A stretch of 64,000 nt of DNA from JBJHDF01 sp050486405 (GCA_050486405.1 JBJHDF010000001.1:177593-241592); one strand, 5' to 3'. Counted from the first letter of the stretch, positions 21,969 through 33,850 are shown. The notes: a model not told the origin generated them from the sequence alone. Program-made: numbers and translations.

Positions 21969-23330
21969 TCAGATCGCCGCCAGCGCCTCGGCCAGCGTTT
22001 TAACCGCAATCACTTCGATATCCTGCCGCTTGTCCCGGGGCGCGTTGGCGTAGGGCACTATGGCTTTTTTGAAACCGTGCTTGGCGGCCTCGCGCAGGCG
22101 CTCCTGGCCGCCGGGCACCGGGCGGATTTCACCGGACAGACCCACTTCGCCGAAAGCCACCAGATCCTCGGGCAGCGGCCGGTCGCGGAAGCTGGACACC
22201 ACCGCCAGCAGCAGCGCGAGATCGGCGCTGGTTTCCATGACGCGCACGCCGCCCACGGCGTTGACGAACACGTCCTGGTCGCCCACCATCACGCCGCCGT
22301 GGCGGTGCAGCACCGCCAGCAACATGGCCAGCCGGTTCTGATCCAGCCCCACCGCCACCCGGCGCGGATTGCCCAGGTGACTGTCGTCCACCAGCGCCTG
22401 GATTTCCACCAACAGCGGGCGGGTGCCCTCCCACATCACCATCACCAGCGAGCCGGAGGAAATCTCCTCTGCTCTTTGCAAAAAAATTGCCGAGGGGTTG
22501 TGCACTTCCTTCAATCCCTGCTCGGTCATGGCGAACACCCCCAGCTCGTTCACCGCACCGAAGCGGTTCTTGTTGCCGCGCAGGGTGCGAAAGCGGGAGT
22601 CGTGGGAGCCTTCCAGCAGTATGGAGCAGTCGATGATATGCTCCAGCACCTTGGGGCCAGCCAGGGTGCCGTCCTTGGTGACGTGGCCCACCAGCACCAG
22701 CACGGTGCCGGTCTGCTTGGCGTAGCGGGTCAGATAGGCGGCAGACTCGCGCACCTGGGATACGGAACCCGGCGCCGAGGCGATGTCCGCCATCTGCACC
22801 ACCTGAATGGAGTCCACAACGAGAATTTTTGGCGCCAGTTTTTCCGCGGTCTGGCAGATGGTTTCGACGCTGGTTTCGCTGAGCAACTGGAGCTTGTCGG
22901 TGGGCAGTTTCAGGCGCCGGGCACGCATGGCCACCTGCTGCAGGGATTCTTCGCCGGTGACGTAGAGCGCCGGCAGATCACTGGCCAGATGGCAGAGGGT
23001 CTGCAACAACAGGGTGCTCTTGCCGGCGCCGGGGTTGCCGCCGATCAGCACCACCGAACCGGGCACAAAGCCGCCGCCCAGCACGCGGTCGAATTCGCTG
23101 GCGCCGCTGGCAATACGCGGCAGATCCTCCAGGCTGATGTCCGCCAGCGTCTGCACCTGACCACCGGCACTGCCGGAATACCCATCCTTGCGGACACCGG
23201 CTTTGGGCGCGCCCAGGCGCACTTCCGCCAGGCTGTTCCAGGCGCCGCATTCGGTACACTGCCCCTGCCACTTGCCGTAGTCGGCGCCACAGTCGTTGCA
23301 GACAAAGGCGGTTTTGCTTTTTGCGGCCAT
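21969..23330 (-). CDS. radA: DNA repair protein RadA (Sms)
   Basis: 453 residues, family length. The N-terminal four-Cys zinc finger is CNDCG...CTECGAW (11-31). The RecA-like ATPase has Walker A GGNPGAGKSTLL and the RadA-specific KNRFG motif in LRGNKNRFGAVNE. The C-terminal domain is Lon-protease-like (VGLSGEIRPVPGGQERLREA). It drives branch migration during homologous recombination. It is co-oriented with parE and starts 12 bases after it. Confidence 0.96.
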   Translation of the reverse strand: MAAKSKTAFVCNDCGADYGKWQGQCTECGAWNSLAEVRLGAPKAGVRKDGYSGSAGGQVQTLADISLEDLPRIASGASEFDRVLGGGFVPGSVVLIGGNPGAGKSTLLLQTLCHLASDLPALYVTGEESLQQVAMRARRLKLPTDKLQLLSETSVETICQTAEKLAPKILVVDSIQVVQMADIASAPGSVSQVRESAAYLTRYAKQTGTVLVLVGHVTKDGTLAGPKVLEHIIDCSILLEGSHDSRFRTLRGNKNRFGAVNELGVFAMTEQGLKEVHNPSAIFLQRAEEISSGSLVMVMWEGTRPLLVEIQALVDDSHLGNPRRVAVGLDQNRLAMLLAVLHRHGGVMVGDQDVFVNAVGGVRVMETSADLALLLAVVSSFRDRPLPEDLVAFGEVGLSGEIRPVPGGQERLREAAKHGFKKAIVPYANAPRDKRQDIEVIAVKTLAEALAAI

Positions 23331-23342
23331 GGCTCGCTCCCG

Positions 23343-25232
23343 TTACAACACCGCTTCGGCCAGATTGCCCTTGGTCTCCAGCCAGGTCTTGCGATCGCCG
23401 GCGCGCTTTTTGGCCAGCAGCATGTCCATCACCTGCAGTGTGTCATCATCGTTGTCGATGGTGAGCTGCACCAGCCGCCGGGTGTCCACCGCCATGGTGG
23501 TTTCGCGCAACTGCATGGGGTTCATCTCGCCCAGACCCTTGAAGCGCTGGACGTTGACCTTGCCCTTTTTGTTCTCGGCGGCGATGCGATCCAGCACGCC
23601 ATTCTTTTCACCTTCATCCAGGGCGTAGTAAACGTCCTGGCCCACGTCGATGCGATACAGTGGCGGCAGCGCCACATAGATATGGCCCCGCTCCACCAGC
23701 GGGCGGAAGTGACGCACAAAGAGCGCGCAGAGCAGTGTGGCAATGTGCAGCCCGTCGGAGTCGGCATCGGCCAGTATGCAGACCTTGTGGTAGCGCAGAT
23801 TTTCCAGATTCTCCGCGCCCGGGTCCACACCGAGCGCGACGGAAATGTCGTGTACCTCCTGACTGGCAAGAATCTCGCCGGAGTCCACTTCCCAGGTGTT
23901 GAGAATCTTGCCGCGCAGCGGCATCACCGCCTGGAACTCGCGATCCCGGGCCTGCTTGGCGGAACCGCCGGCGGAATCGCCCTCCACCAGAAACAGCTCG
24001 CCGCGGGCCGGGTCGGCGCTGGAACAGTCCGCCAGCTTGCCGGGCAGGGCCGGCCCCTGGGTGATTTTCTTGCGCGCCACCTTTTTGCTGGAGCGCACGC
24101 GTTTTTGCGCGTTGTTGATGCAGTGCTCGGCCAGCCTGTCGCCGTCTTCGGTGTGCTGGTTCAGCCAGAGCGCGAAAGCGTCCCGGGCCACGCCGGACAC
24201 AAACGCCGCCGCCTCCCGGGACGACAGTCGTTCCTTGGTCTGACCGGAAAACTGCGGGTCCGCCAGCTTGGACGAGAGCACGTAGCAACAGCTGTTCCAG
24301 ATATCCTCCGGCGCCAGCTTGACGCCGCGGGGAATCAGGTTGCGAAATTCGCAGTAGTCGCGCATGGCTTCCAGCAGACCGGTGCGCAAACCGTTGACGT
24401 GGGTGCCGCCCTGAGCCGTGGGAATCAGGTTGACGTAGCTTTCCTGCACCAGGTCACCGCCTTCGGGCAGCCACTGCACCGCCCAGCTCACCGCCTCGCT
24501 CTTGCCGGCGAAGTCGCCGGTAAACGGCTGGGCCGGCAGGCATTCCCAGCCCTGAGTGGCACCGCCGAGATAATCCTGCAGGCCGTCTTCGTAGTACCAG
24601 CTGTCGCTGTCACCGGTCTGCTCGTCGGTAAAGTTGACCGTCAGCCCCGGGCAGAGCACCGCCTTGGCGCGCAGCACGTGGCGCAAGCGGCTGACAGAAA
24701 AACGGGTGGAATCGAAGTATTTGCCGTCGGGCAAAAAACGGATACTGGTGCCGGTATTGCGCTTGCCGCAGGTATCGATGATTTCCAGTTCGCTGGCCTT
24801 GTCACCGTTTTTGAAACCCATGCGGTAGACGTTGCCATCGCGCTTGATGGTGACTTCCAGCACCTTGGACAGGGCATTGACCACGGATACACCCACGCCG
24901 TGCAGACCACCGGAGAACTCATAGTTCTTGTTGGAAAATTTGCCGCCGGCGTGCAGGGTACAGAGAATGACTTCCACGCCGGGCTTGCGCTGCTCCGGGT
25001 GGATGTCCACCGGCATGCCGCGACCGTCGTCGCTGACAGTAACGGATTGATCCTTGTGCAGCACCACTTCGATGGTTCTGGCGTGGCCGGCCAGCGCCTC
25101 GTCCACACTGTTGTCGATGATTTCCTGGGCCAGATGGTTGGGCCGGGTGGTGTCGGTGTACATGCCCGGACGCTTTTTGACCGGGTCCAACCCGGTGAGA
25201 ACTTCGATATCTTCTGCGGAGTAGTTGGCCAT
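23343..25232 (-). CDS. parE: DNA topoisomerase IV subunit B
   Basis: 629 residues, typical for ParE. The GHKL ATPase is seen in KKRPGMYTDT, EIIDNSVDEALAGH, DDGRGMPVDIHP and GGLHGVGVSVVNALS. The Toprim region has LVEGDSAGGSAKQARDRE and PLRGKILN, with the acidic LADADSDG. With ParC (outside the window) it decatenates daughter chromosomes. It closes the operon nudF-yqiB-cpdA-yqiA-parE, as in E. coli. Confidence 0.96.
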   Translation of the reverse strand: MANYSAEDIEVLTGLDPVKKRPGMYTDTTRPNHLAQEIIDNSVDEALAGHARTIEVVLHKDQSVTVSDDGRGMPVDIHPEQRKPGVEVILCTLHAGGKFSNKNYEFSGGLHGVGVSVVNALSKVLEVTIKRDGNVYRMGFKNGDKASELEIIDTCGKRNTGTSIRFLPDGKYFDSTRFSVSRLRHVLRAKAVLCPGLTVNFTDEQTGDSDSWYYEDGLQDYLGGATQGWECLPAQPFTGDFAGKSEAVSWAVQWLPEGGDLVQESYVNLIPTAQGGTHVNGLRTGLLEAMRDYCEFRNLIPRGVKLAPEDIWNSCCYVLSSKLADPQFSGQTKERLSSREAAAFVSGVARDAFALWLNQHTEDGDRLAEHCINNAQKRVRSSKKVARKKITQGPALPGKLADCSSADPARGELFLVEGDSAGGSAKQARDREFQAVMPLRGKILNTWEVDSGEILASQEVHDISVALGVDPGAENLENLRYHKVCILADADSDGLHIATLLCALFVRHFRPLVERGHIYVALPPLYRIDVGQDVYYALDEGEKNGVLDRIAAENKKGKVNVQRFKGLGEMNPMQLRETTMAVDTRRLVQLTIDNDDDTLQVMDMLLAKKRAGDRKTWLETKGNLAEAVL

Positions 25233-25249
25233 ATAAAATCAGTTTATGG

Positions 25250-25828
25250 TTATCGGGGAGCCAGAAACCCGACGATCTCGGGAATCCGGGCTTCGAAATT
25301 GTCAAACGCGTGACTGCCGCCGGGTTCCACCGTCTGTTTGCAGCCCGCATACTTTTCCACGGCGTTGCGGTAATCGAGGGTTTGGTCGCCGGTCTGCACC
25401 AGCAACCAGTAGTGTTCCGGGTGCTTCAGTTCAGGCACCGCCGCACTGTGGACCTCGTCGATGTGGTGCGGCTCCAGGCAGTAGCGATCGTCAGTATGGT
25501 AACCGGTAATCTCCCGCCCCAGATAGTCCGGCATGAACTCCCAGGGTGCCACCGACGGATTGATCAGCACGGCGGGCAGATCGTATTTTTCAGCCAGCCA
25601 GGTGGCCCAGAAGCCGCCCAGGGAACTGCCGATCAGGCCGACCGGCTCCGGCCGCAGAAACTCCACCAGGGCTTCAAGTTGCATCTGCGCGCGACGCGGG
25701 TAGGGCGGCAGGTGCGGGCAATGCAGGCCGATGTCCGGCCGGTTGTCGTGCAGCCACTGTTTCAGTTGCTGGACCTTGCCAGACTGGGGCGAGCTCAGAA
25801 AGCCGTGAATATAGAGCAACGACGACAT
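25250..25828 (-). CDS. yqiA: YqiA-family esterase
   Basis: 192 residues, alpha/beta hydrolase. The nucleophile elbow is GSSLGGFWATWL, the oxyanion region is YIHGFLSSPQS, and the catalytic His is in GGSHAFDNF, with an Asp in QTGDQTLDY. The E. coli homologue hydrolyses short acyl-CoA and p-nitrophenyl esters; the true substrate is unknown. It lies between cpdA and parE as in enterics. Confidence 0.92.
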   Translation of the reverse strand: MSSLLYIHGFLSSPQSGKVQQLKQWLHDNRPDIGLHCPHLPPYPRRAQMQLEALVEFLRPEPVGLIGSSLGGFWATWLAEKYDLPAVLINPSVAPWEFMPDYLGREITGYHTDDRYCLEPHHIDEVHSAAVPELKHPEHYWLLVQTGDQTLDYRNAVEKYAGCKQTVEPGGSHAFDNFEARIPEIVGFLAPR

Positions 25829-25837
25829 GGCGTTCGA

Positions 25838-26653
25838 TCAATATCCGGATGATTGGTAATTGATGGCATAGGTCTTGCCACTGACCCGGGAAATGCCGGT
25901 GCTGAAACGTCCGTCGGCATGCAGTTCAAACCAGCGGTAGCCGGGCATGGCGGAATCCACGGCAAACTCATCGCTGTTGGGCTTGAACTGGATACAGGTG
26001 GCCGGCGCGGCCAACAGACTGACACCGCGTCGTTGTTTTTCGAACGCCTGATGCACATGCCCCCAGACCACAGCCTTGACCTGGGCATGACGATCGATGA
26101 CAGTGAAGAAGGCGTCGGCGTTGCGCAGTATGTACTGATCGATCCAGGCACTGCCCACGGGTACGGGCTGGTGGTGCAGCATGACCATAACGTGTTTGTC
26201 GGGGCTGGCGCTGAGCGTCTGCTCCAGAAAGGCCAGTTCGCTGTCCGCCAACTGGCCGTAAACGTGACTGGGAACGCTGGAGTCCAGCAGCACCAGCAGC
26301 CAGGGTCCGAGATCCATCAGCCGCGCCTCGGCCAGTTTTGCCAGTTGCGGGGCGGACATCGCCTCAGCGGAGTCGTGGTTGCCGGGCAGCCAGCCCAGGG
26401 GGCCGGAAAAATGGTGGCGCACAGCCTCGACCAGGCGATGATAGCAGTCGTGGTGACCGGCACTGGCGATATCCCCGGTGCAGACCATCACATCCGGTTC
26501 GCCCCGTTCACGACTGATCAACTTCAGTACATCATCGAGGCTTTCGTCGGTATTCAGGCCCAAGAGTTCGTCCCCGGTGGAGAAACCCAGATGAGTATCT
26601 GTGATCTGCACCAGGTGTATCGGGCGGTTGTCGCGGGTCGCTTGCCTCTCCAT
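25838..26653 (-). CDS. cpdA: 3',5'-cyclic AMP phosphodiesterase
   Basis: 271 residues, calcineurin-like metallophosphoesterase. The metal ligands are in order: ITDTHLG, CTGDIAS, LPGNHDS, LHHQPVP and WGHVHQAF. It lowers cAMP and so tunes CRP signalling. Its operon position between yqiB and yqiA is conserved in gammaproteobacteria. Confidence 0.94.
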   Translation of the reverse strand: MERQATRDNRPIHLVQITDTHLGFSTGDELLGLNTDESLDDVLKLISRERGEPDVMVCTGDIASAGHHDCYHRLVEAVRHHFSGPLGWLPGNHDSAEAMSAPQLAKLAEARLMDLGPWLLVLLDSSVPSHVYGQLADSELAFLEQTLSASPDKHVMVMLHHQPVPVGSAWIDQYILRNADAFFTVIDRHAQVKAVVWGHVHQAFEKQRRGVSLLAAPATCIQFKPNSDEFAVDSAMPGYRWFELHADGRFSTGISRVSGKTYAINYQSSGY

Positions 26654-26745
26654 TTGTAACCGGGGTTATCCTTGATAATTCGGGTGGGTTGCAACTGGCA
26701 CCAACAATATACGGAATTGCCGGATTCTACCAGTAACTGCGTCTG

Positions 26746-27207
26746 CTATTCGGGGTTTCCCGGCAGGGGAGCGGTCAACTGGGCATAGCCCTGATGCAGG
26801 CACAGCGCCAGCCATTCGCCGAGAAAGCGGTTGATCTGGGCCTTTTCGTCACTCTGGTACATGGCCCGGTTGGGATAGTCGTAGCGGGGGCGGATCCGCC
26901 GATGTCGCTCCCAGGCCAGCACTTCAGCCATGCGGGCGTCGTGGTAGAGCCGGACGGTGAGCCTGGGGACCGCCAACCAGTTGGGCGCCAATGCGCCGGC
27001 ATCCGTGCGGAACAATTGCACGGTGGTGGTATAGGGCGAGCGCTCAACCACCTGGATGCGGGTGCGCCAGAGGCCATCGCCAACGCGCACCGAGAAACTG
27101 TGTTGATCGTCCAGCCCCCTGGGCATCAGTTGGCGCAGACGGGCATAGTTGGCCTCGCACTGGGCGTGCTGCCGGGCCAGATCCACCTTGTAGCGGGCTT
27201 TTACCAT
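26746..27207 (-). CDS. yqiB: DUF1249 family protein YqiB
   Basis: 153 residues. Its family identity rests on the N-terminal DLARQHAQCEANYARLRQLMP, on RTRIQVVERSPYTTTVQL, and on its strict synteny between nudF and cpdA. It is cytoplasmic, with no known biochemical activity. Confidence 0.88.
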   Translation of the reverse strand: MVKARYKVDLARQHAQCEANYARLRQLMPRGLDDQHSFSVRVGDGLWRTRIQVVERSPYTTTVQLFRTDAGALAPNWLAVPRLTVRLYHDARMAEVLAWERHRRIRPRYDYPNRAMYQSDEKAQINRFLGEWLALCLHQGYAQLTAPLPGNPE

Positions 27208-27272
27208 CAGTTCGGGTTACCTTGTTCAGTCCGGTCGGTATAGATGAAGTCTCGACCACCCAACCACTTTAG

Positions 27273-27935
27273 TCAATCGCCTGCATCGGTTTGCACACTT
27301 GCGTCCAACTCTCTCGCCTGCAAATCGGAACGGTTAATTTTTAGCCACTGCAGGCCGAGCAGCACGGCGGCGTTGTTAAAGCGCCCCTCATAGAGCCGCT
27401 CCAGCACTGCTTCGGCGGGAAGGATATGCAGCTGTATATCTTCGTGCTCGTCATCCAGGCCGTGAATACCACCCTCGCCGTTCAAATCGGCCAGGGCGCA
27501 GTAGAGGTGGAGACGTTCGTCGCTGGCACCGGGGCTGGGGTAGTAGCGGCAAATGTACTCCAGCCGCGCTTCGGTAATGCCCGCCTCTTCCTCCAATTCC
27601 CGACGAGCTACATCTTCCGGGCTCTCACCGGCTTCAACCATGCCCGCCACCACTTCCATACACCAGGGGCCGGAGGGATCGCCCACCACGCCGGCGCGAA
27701 ACTGTTCAATCAGGCCCACCAGATCGCGTTTCGGGTCATAGAGCAGCACCGCCACCGCCTCGCCTCGCAGCAGCAGTTCGCGGCTCATGGCGCCACTCCA
27801 GTCCCCGGCAAAAAGCCGGTGCCGCAATTGCACCTTTTCCGCACGAAAAAAGTCCCTGTACAGCTCCTCCCGGCCCAACACCTCGACGTCCTCGCCCGAA
27901 AAGCGCGGTTTTATCCAGTCGGTATCGTCTGACAT
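27273..27935 (-). CDS. nudF: ADP-ribose diphosphatase (Nudix)
   Basis: 220 residues. The Nudix box is complete: GMVEAGESPEDVARRELEEEAGI. The N-terminal dimer region has RGEAVAVLLYDPKRD and VGLIEQFRAG, as in NudF. It hydrolyses ADP-ribose to AMP and ribose-5-phosphate. It is the promoter-proximal gene of the yqiB-cpdA-yqiA-parE operon. Confidence 0.94.
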   Translation of the reverse strand: MSDDTDWIKPRFSGEDVEVLGREELYRDFFRAEKVQLRHRLFAGDWSGAMSRELLLRGEAVAVLLYDPKRDLVGLIEQFRAGVVGDPSGPWCMEVVAGMVEAGESPEDVARRELEEEAGITEARLEYICRYYPSPGASDERLHLYCALADLNGEGGIHGLDDEHEDIQLHILPAEAVLERLYEGRFNNAAVLLGLQWLKINRSDLQARELDASVQTDAGD

Positions 27936-27979
27936 GATGGCAACGGATCCTCGTTCAGATGTTGTCCGGAGTCTGCAGC

Positions 27980-29870
<1,891 letters not shown>

Positions 29871-29881
<11 letters not shown>

Positions 29882-30722
29882 GGTAACTCCCGTGTGACAG
29901 GTCCGGACCTGCCGGCATTTGAAAAAAGTGGTGCACCGGCCCCCGGCCGCTGCCCAGTGACAGGGCGTCGGCCGCCTTCAGGGCGCCGTGCAGATAGTTC
30001 CTGGCTTCCTCTACAGCCCGCGGCAGGGGCCGCCCCAGGGCCAGACCGGCCGCCACCGCCGCCGCCAGGGTGCAGCCGGTGCCGTGGGTATTGACTGTGC
30101 TCACCCGCGGACGCGCCAGCCGCAGCCCGTCGCCATCCCGACAGCACAACCAGTCCACCGCCTCGGCGCCGCTGCCGTGGCCGCCCTTGACCAGAACAGC
30201 TGCAGGCCCCAGGGCCAACAGCCGTTGGGCCTGGTCGCGCTGTGCCTGCTCATCAGTGGCCAGAGGCTCGCCCAGCAGAGCGGCCGCTTCGTGCAGATTC
30301 GGGGTCAGCAGCGTCGCCCGGGGCAGCAACTCGGTCACCAGACGGGACACCGCGTCCTCTTCCAGCAGGCGATCACCGCTGGTGGCCACCATCACCGGGT
30401 CCAGCACCAGCGGCACCTGTGGGTAGACCGCCAGCACCCGGGCCACGGCGGCGATGATCCCGGCATTGGCCAGCATGCCGGTTTTGACGGCGGCCACCGG
30501 CAGGTCGTCGAGCACCGAACGCATCTGCCCGGTCACGGCCTCCGGCGCCACCGGCCAGACACCCTGCACACCCCGGGTATTCTGGGCGGTGAGCGAGGTA
30601 ATGGCGGTGCATCCATAGACGCCCAGGGCGGCAAAGGTCTTGATATCCGCCTGGATACCGGCCCCCGCACCGCTGTCGCTGCCGGCGACGGTGAGCGCTG
30701 TGGCGGTTCTGGCTGCGGGCAT
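29871..30722 (-). CDS. thiD: HMP/HMP-phosphate kinase ThiD
   Basis: 283 residues from ATG 30722, which has GAGGGGAG upstream; the longer frame to 30920 runs through the riboswitch and is not coding. Ribokinase-fold motifs are VAGSDSGAGAGIQADIKT, VLDPVMVATSG, VLVKGGHG and the anion hole NTHGTGCTLAAA. It phosphorylates HMP twice for thiamine synthesis. It is the first gene of a thiD-thiC unit. Confidence 0.95.
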
Positions 30723-30828
30723 GGCTCCCCTCTGCTGGTGTGGCCTGTAGTGAGCGATAAGGAAAACGAGGTGACGCGGATGGCAGGCGCCTTGCGCGGA
30801 GTGTGCAAGAGCGGGGTTGCGGTTGCGG

Positions 30829-30930
30829 CTCTCGTTCCCTACGCCGGTGCTAACCGGATCAGGTCTGCGGGTATTTCTCAGCGCTCGGGCCGCACTGCAA
30901 CAGGCAGCACCGCCGGGCACCCCGACAAGA
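30829..30930 (-). promoter_or_regulatory. TPP riboswitch (THI element)
   Basis: On the minus strand the conserved segments occur in order: TCGGGGTGCC, GCTGAGA (30876-30882), ATACCCGC, ACCTGATCCGGTTAG (30850-30864) and the closing CGTAGGGAA. It controls thiD-thiC, lying about 105 bases before the thiD ATG. No clear U-tract terminator follows, so control at the ribosome-binding site is more likely. Confidence 0.94.
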
Positions 30931-30997
30931 GGCCTTCAGTCTAAGGATTTCACCCCAGTGAGTAAAGGGTGACGCAAAAAGACTGGGATTCAGGCTG

Positions 30998-31030
30998 GTC
31001 ACTGTCAACCAGTCACTGTCAATTAGTGAC
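30998..31030. promoter_or_regulatory. Direct/inverted repeat cluster upstream of tolC
   Basis: GTCACTGTCAA occurs twice (30998-31008 and 31012-31022). The second copy forms an inverted repeat GTCACT-N7-AGTGAC ending at 31030. Three half-sites in 33 bases between the divergent thiD leader and tolC look like an operator for an unknown regulator. Confidence 0.35.
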
Positions 31031-31149
31031 AGGAATCTGACGAATTTTACGGTTTTTAACACCAAACTCCACCGGTGTGCCTCGACCTGCCATGCGCCAC
31101 CCGTTACACTCTGGCAACGGCACTTCCGCACAGAGACTGGACGCTTTAC

Positions 31150-32496
31150 ATGAACCTGATAAAACTCTCCTTGCTGGCCGGGGCCTTTGCCCTGAGCTCT
31201 TTGTCCGCCAATGCCAGCTCGCTGCTGGATATCTACGAACTCGCCCTGGAGCACGACGCCCAACTGGCCGCCGACGAAGCCGCGTTCAGGGCCGGGAGAG
31301 AACAGCGCACCCTGGCCCGCTCCGCCCTGCTGCCGCAGTTGGGCGCGGGCGCAGAGTTCTCGCGTATCGACACCCGGCTGACCGACAACATAGACCCCAA
31401 TCGCAGCGCGCCCCTGGAAAGGGACCAATTGTCCTGGTCCGTATCACTGCGTCAGTCGCTGTTCGACATGTCCCGCTGGTACAGCTACCAGGCAGGCATC
31501 CGGCGGAGCGAACAGGCCGAGGCGCGCTTTGCCGCCGATCAACAGGCACTGATCGTCCGGGTAGCAGAAGCCTACTTCAATGTGTTGCGGGCAAGGGAGT
31601 TTCTGGAAGCCGCCAACGCGGAAGAAAAGGCGCTGGAGCAGCAACTGGAACAGACCCGGCAACGATTCGAGGTGGGACTCACCGCCATCACCGAGGTGCA
31701 CGAAGCCCGGGCTGCCTACGACTCCGCAACGGCATTGGCCCTGGAAGCGCGCGGCAATCTGGCCATAACTTACGAGGCCCTGGAGGTACTTACCGGCCGC
31801 CCTCACCACCGTATCGCGCCCTTGTCCGAGCGATTTCCGGTGCTGATGCCGGAACCGGCGGACCGCCATGAATGGGTACAGTTTGCCCTGGAAAACAACT
31901 ACCAGTTGAAGGCTGCCAGTCTATCCGCCGAAGCCGCCCGGCAAACCGCCAATGCGGCCAGTTCGGATCGCCTGCCCTCCCTGTCCGGCAGTATCAGCTA
32001 TACCCGCACTGAAGACGAGGGCACTCAGTATTTCGGCACCCCCATCGAATCAGACACTCTGAACCGGGGCACCCGGATGGCGCTGAACCTGGAAGTACCG
32101 CTGTACTCCGGCGGCGGCGCCAGTTCCCGCACCCGTCAGGCAAGGGCGCAGCAGGACCAGGCCCGCGAGGAATTCAACAACTTCCAGCGCAGTGTGATCC
32201 AGTCCACCCGCAGCCTGCACCTGTCCGTGGAAACCGGTGTGGCCCGCGTCCGCGCGCGGCAACAGGCGATTGTCTCCAGCGAAAGCGCCCTGGAGGCCAC
32301 CCAGTCCGGCTATGAAGTGGGCACCCGCAATCTGGTGGAAGTACTGCTGGCCCAAAGGGCCGTCTTTCAGGCGCGGCGGGACTACGCCAACGCCCTCTAC
32401 GACTATGTCATAGACACCATTCGCCTGCGCGAAGTGGCGGGCATGCTGAGCCCGGTGGACGTACAGCAGATTGATCAGTGGCTGGAAAAGCCCTGA
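31150..32496 (+). CDS. tolC: Outer-membrane efflux channel TolC
   Basis: 448 residues from ATG 31150, giving a signal peptide ending SANA. The TolC repeats are visible: LDIYELALEHDAQL at the start of the mature protein, LRQSLFDMSRW, and the duplicated TRNLVEVLLAQRAVFQARRDYA near the C-terminus. It forms the trimeric exit duct for RND, ABC and MFS pumps. In E. coli tolC sits directly divergent from nudF; here thiCD lies between. Confidence 0.93.
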   Translation: MNLIKLSLLAGAFALSSLSANASSLLDIYELALEHDAQLAADEAAFRAGREQRTLARSALLPQLGAGAEFSRIDTRLTDNIDPNRSAPLERDQLSWSVSLRQSLFDMSRWYSYQAGIRRSEQAEARFAADQQALIVRVAEAYFNVLRAREFLEAANAEEKALEQQLEQTRQRFEVGLTAITEVHEARAAYDSATALALEARGNLAITYEALEVLTGRPHHRIAPLSERFPVLMPEPADRHEWVQFALENNYQLKAASLSAEAARQTANAASSDRLPSLSGSISYTRTEDEGTQYFGTPIESDTLNRGTRMALNLEVPLYSGGGASSRTRQARAQQDQAREEFNNFQRSVIQSTRSLHLSVETGVARVRARQQAIVSSESALEATQSGYEVGTRNLVEVLLAQRAVFQARRDYANALYDYVIDTIRLREVAGMLSPVDVQQIDQWLEKP

Positions 32497-32508
32497 GATA
32501 GAGCGACC

Positions 32509-33780
32509 TCATAAATATTGCCGGATCAACTCCAGCGTTTTCTCCAGAGCCCCACGGTTGGCGTTGGCAACGGCCAGCGCCGCCTCACCTTGAGCGGCTC
32601 GCTGCTGTGCGTTATCCAGCAGATTCTGTATGCCGTTCGCCAGCTGATCGAGATTGTGCACCACCAACAGACCACCCGCCTCTTCCAGTAAACGTGACAC
32701 TTCGGCAAAGTTGAACAGGTGGGGGCCGCTGATCAGCGGCAATCCCCAGGCCGCCGGCTCAATCAAATTGTGGCCGCCGCTGGGCACCAGACTGCCACCG
32801 ACAAACGCCAGATCGGCGGCACCGTACAGCAGCAGCAACTCGCCCATGGTGTCACCCAGCAGCACATCGGTGTCACTTTGTACCACTTCGCCCAGGCCGC
32901 GCCGGGCAACCACAAGCCCGCGGTTTTCACACAGCTGTGCCACGCGATCGAAGCGCTCCGGGTGGCGAGGCACCAGCACCAGTAACAAATCACGGCCCAA
33001 CCGGGAGTCTCGCACGCGATTGAACGCTTCCAACAGCTGCTCGTCCTCACCCAGATGTGTACTGGCGGCAATCCAAACCAATGGTCTGCCGGCCATGCGC
33101 CACTGCTGGCGCAACCTTGCCGCCTGCTGACGCAGACCTTCATCCAAGGTCAGATCAAATTTGATATTGCCGGTGATATGAGCCCTGTCCATGGGCAGCC
33201 CCAGCGCCTGAAAGCGTGCGGCGTCGTCGCGATGCTGAATGGCAGCCGCCGATAACTGCCGCAGCATTCCCTTGCTCAGCGACGCGATCCGCTGGTAGCC
33301 CCTGGCCGAGCGTGCGGACAGGCGGGCGTTGATCAGCAGTACGGGGATTTCCCTGCGCGCGCAAGCGGCAATAGTGTTGGGCCACAGTTCGGTTTCCATA
33401 ATCACCAGCAGCCTGGGCTGCAACCGGTCAAGGAAGCGGGAGAGACTGTGGGGCAGGTCGTAGGGAGTGTAGCTGTGCCAAACACTGTCACCCAGTTCGG
33501 CCCGTACCCGCTGGGAGCCGGTGGGCGTGGTTGTGGTGATAGCCAGTTGCAGGTCGGGTTGCTGTTGCAGGGCGCGAATCAGCGGCAAGGCTGCCAGAAA
33601 CTCTCCCACCGATACCGTATGCAGCCAGACCACCGTTTTATCACTTTGCACAGGCGGACAGTGGCCAAACCGTTCACGCCAGCGCCGGGCATAGCCCGGC
33701 GACCGCCGGGCCCGCCAGAGCAGACGCGACAGCACCAGGGGCAGGCTCAGATAGAGCAGCAGAGTGTAAAGCAGTCGCAT
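32509..33780 (-). CDS. waaA: 3-deoxy-D-manno-octulosonic acid (Kdo) transferase
   Basis: 423 residues, GT-B fold. It has an N-terminal membrane anchor (LLYTLLLYLSLPLVLSRLLW) and HTVSVGEFLAALPLI with the catalytic Glu. VIMETELWPN and the C-terminal nucleotide site (FVGGSLVPSGGHNLIEPAAW) are also present. It adds Kdo to lipid IVA at the cytoplasmic face of the inner membrane. It is convergent with tolC. Confidence 0.95.
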   Translation of the reverse strand: MRLLYTLLLYLSLPLVLSRLLWRARRSPGYARRWRERFGHCPPVQSDKTVVWLHTVSVGEFLAALPLIRALQQQPDLQLAITTTTPTGSQRVRAELGDSVWHSYTPYDLPHSLSRFLDRLQPRLLVIMETELWPNTIAACARREIPVLLINARLSARSARGYQRIASLSKGMLRQLSAAAIQHRDDAARFQALGLPMDRAHITGNIKFDLTLDEGLRQQAARLRQQWRMAGRPLVWIAASTHLGEDEQLLEAFNRVRDSRLGRDLLLVLVPRHPERFDRVAQLCENRGLVVARRGLGEVVQSDTDVLLGDTMGELLLLYGAADLAFVGGSLVPSGGHNLIEPAAWGLPLISGPHLFNFAEVSRLLEEAGGLLVVHNLDQLANGIQNLLDNAQQRAAQGEAALAVANANRGALEKTLELIRQYL

Positions 33781-33850
33781 GGCGGTTCCGATTGAGAGTG
33801 GCAGCTCTCAGGATAACGACCCGAGCCGCTGGAGGAAACACCCACAGGGG

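Noticed and set aside
22077..25313. Open frame of about 1078 codons on + across radA and parE
   Set aside because: It is antisense to two certain genes, rich in His/Gln/Ala/Gly as expected for a shadow frame in GC-rich DNA, and shows no family motif.
30723..30920. N-terminal extension of ThiD
   Set aside because: This extra frame lies over the TPP riboswitch, and ATG 30722 has a strong Shine-Dalgarno.
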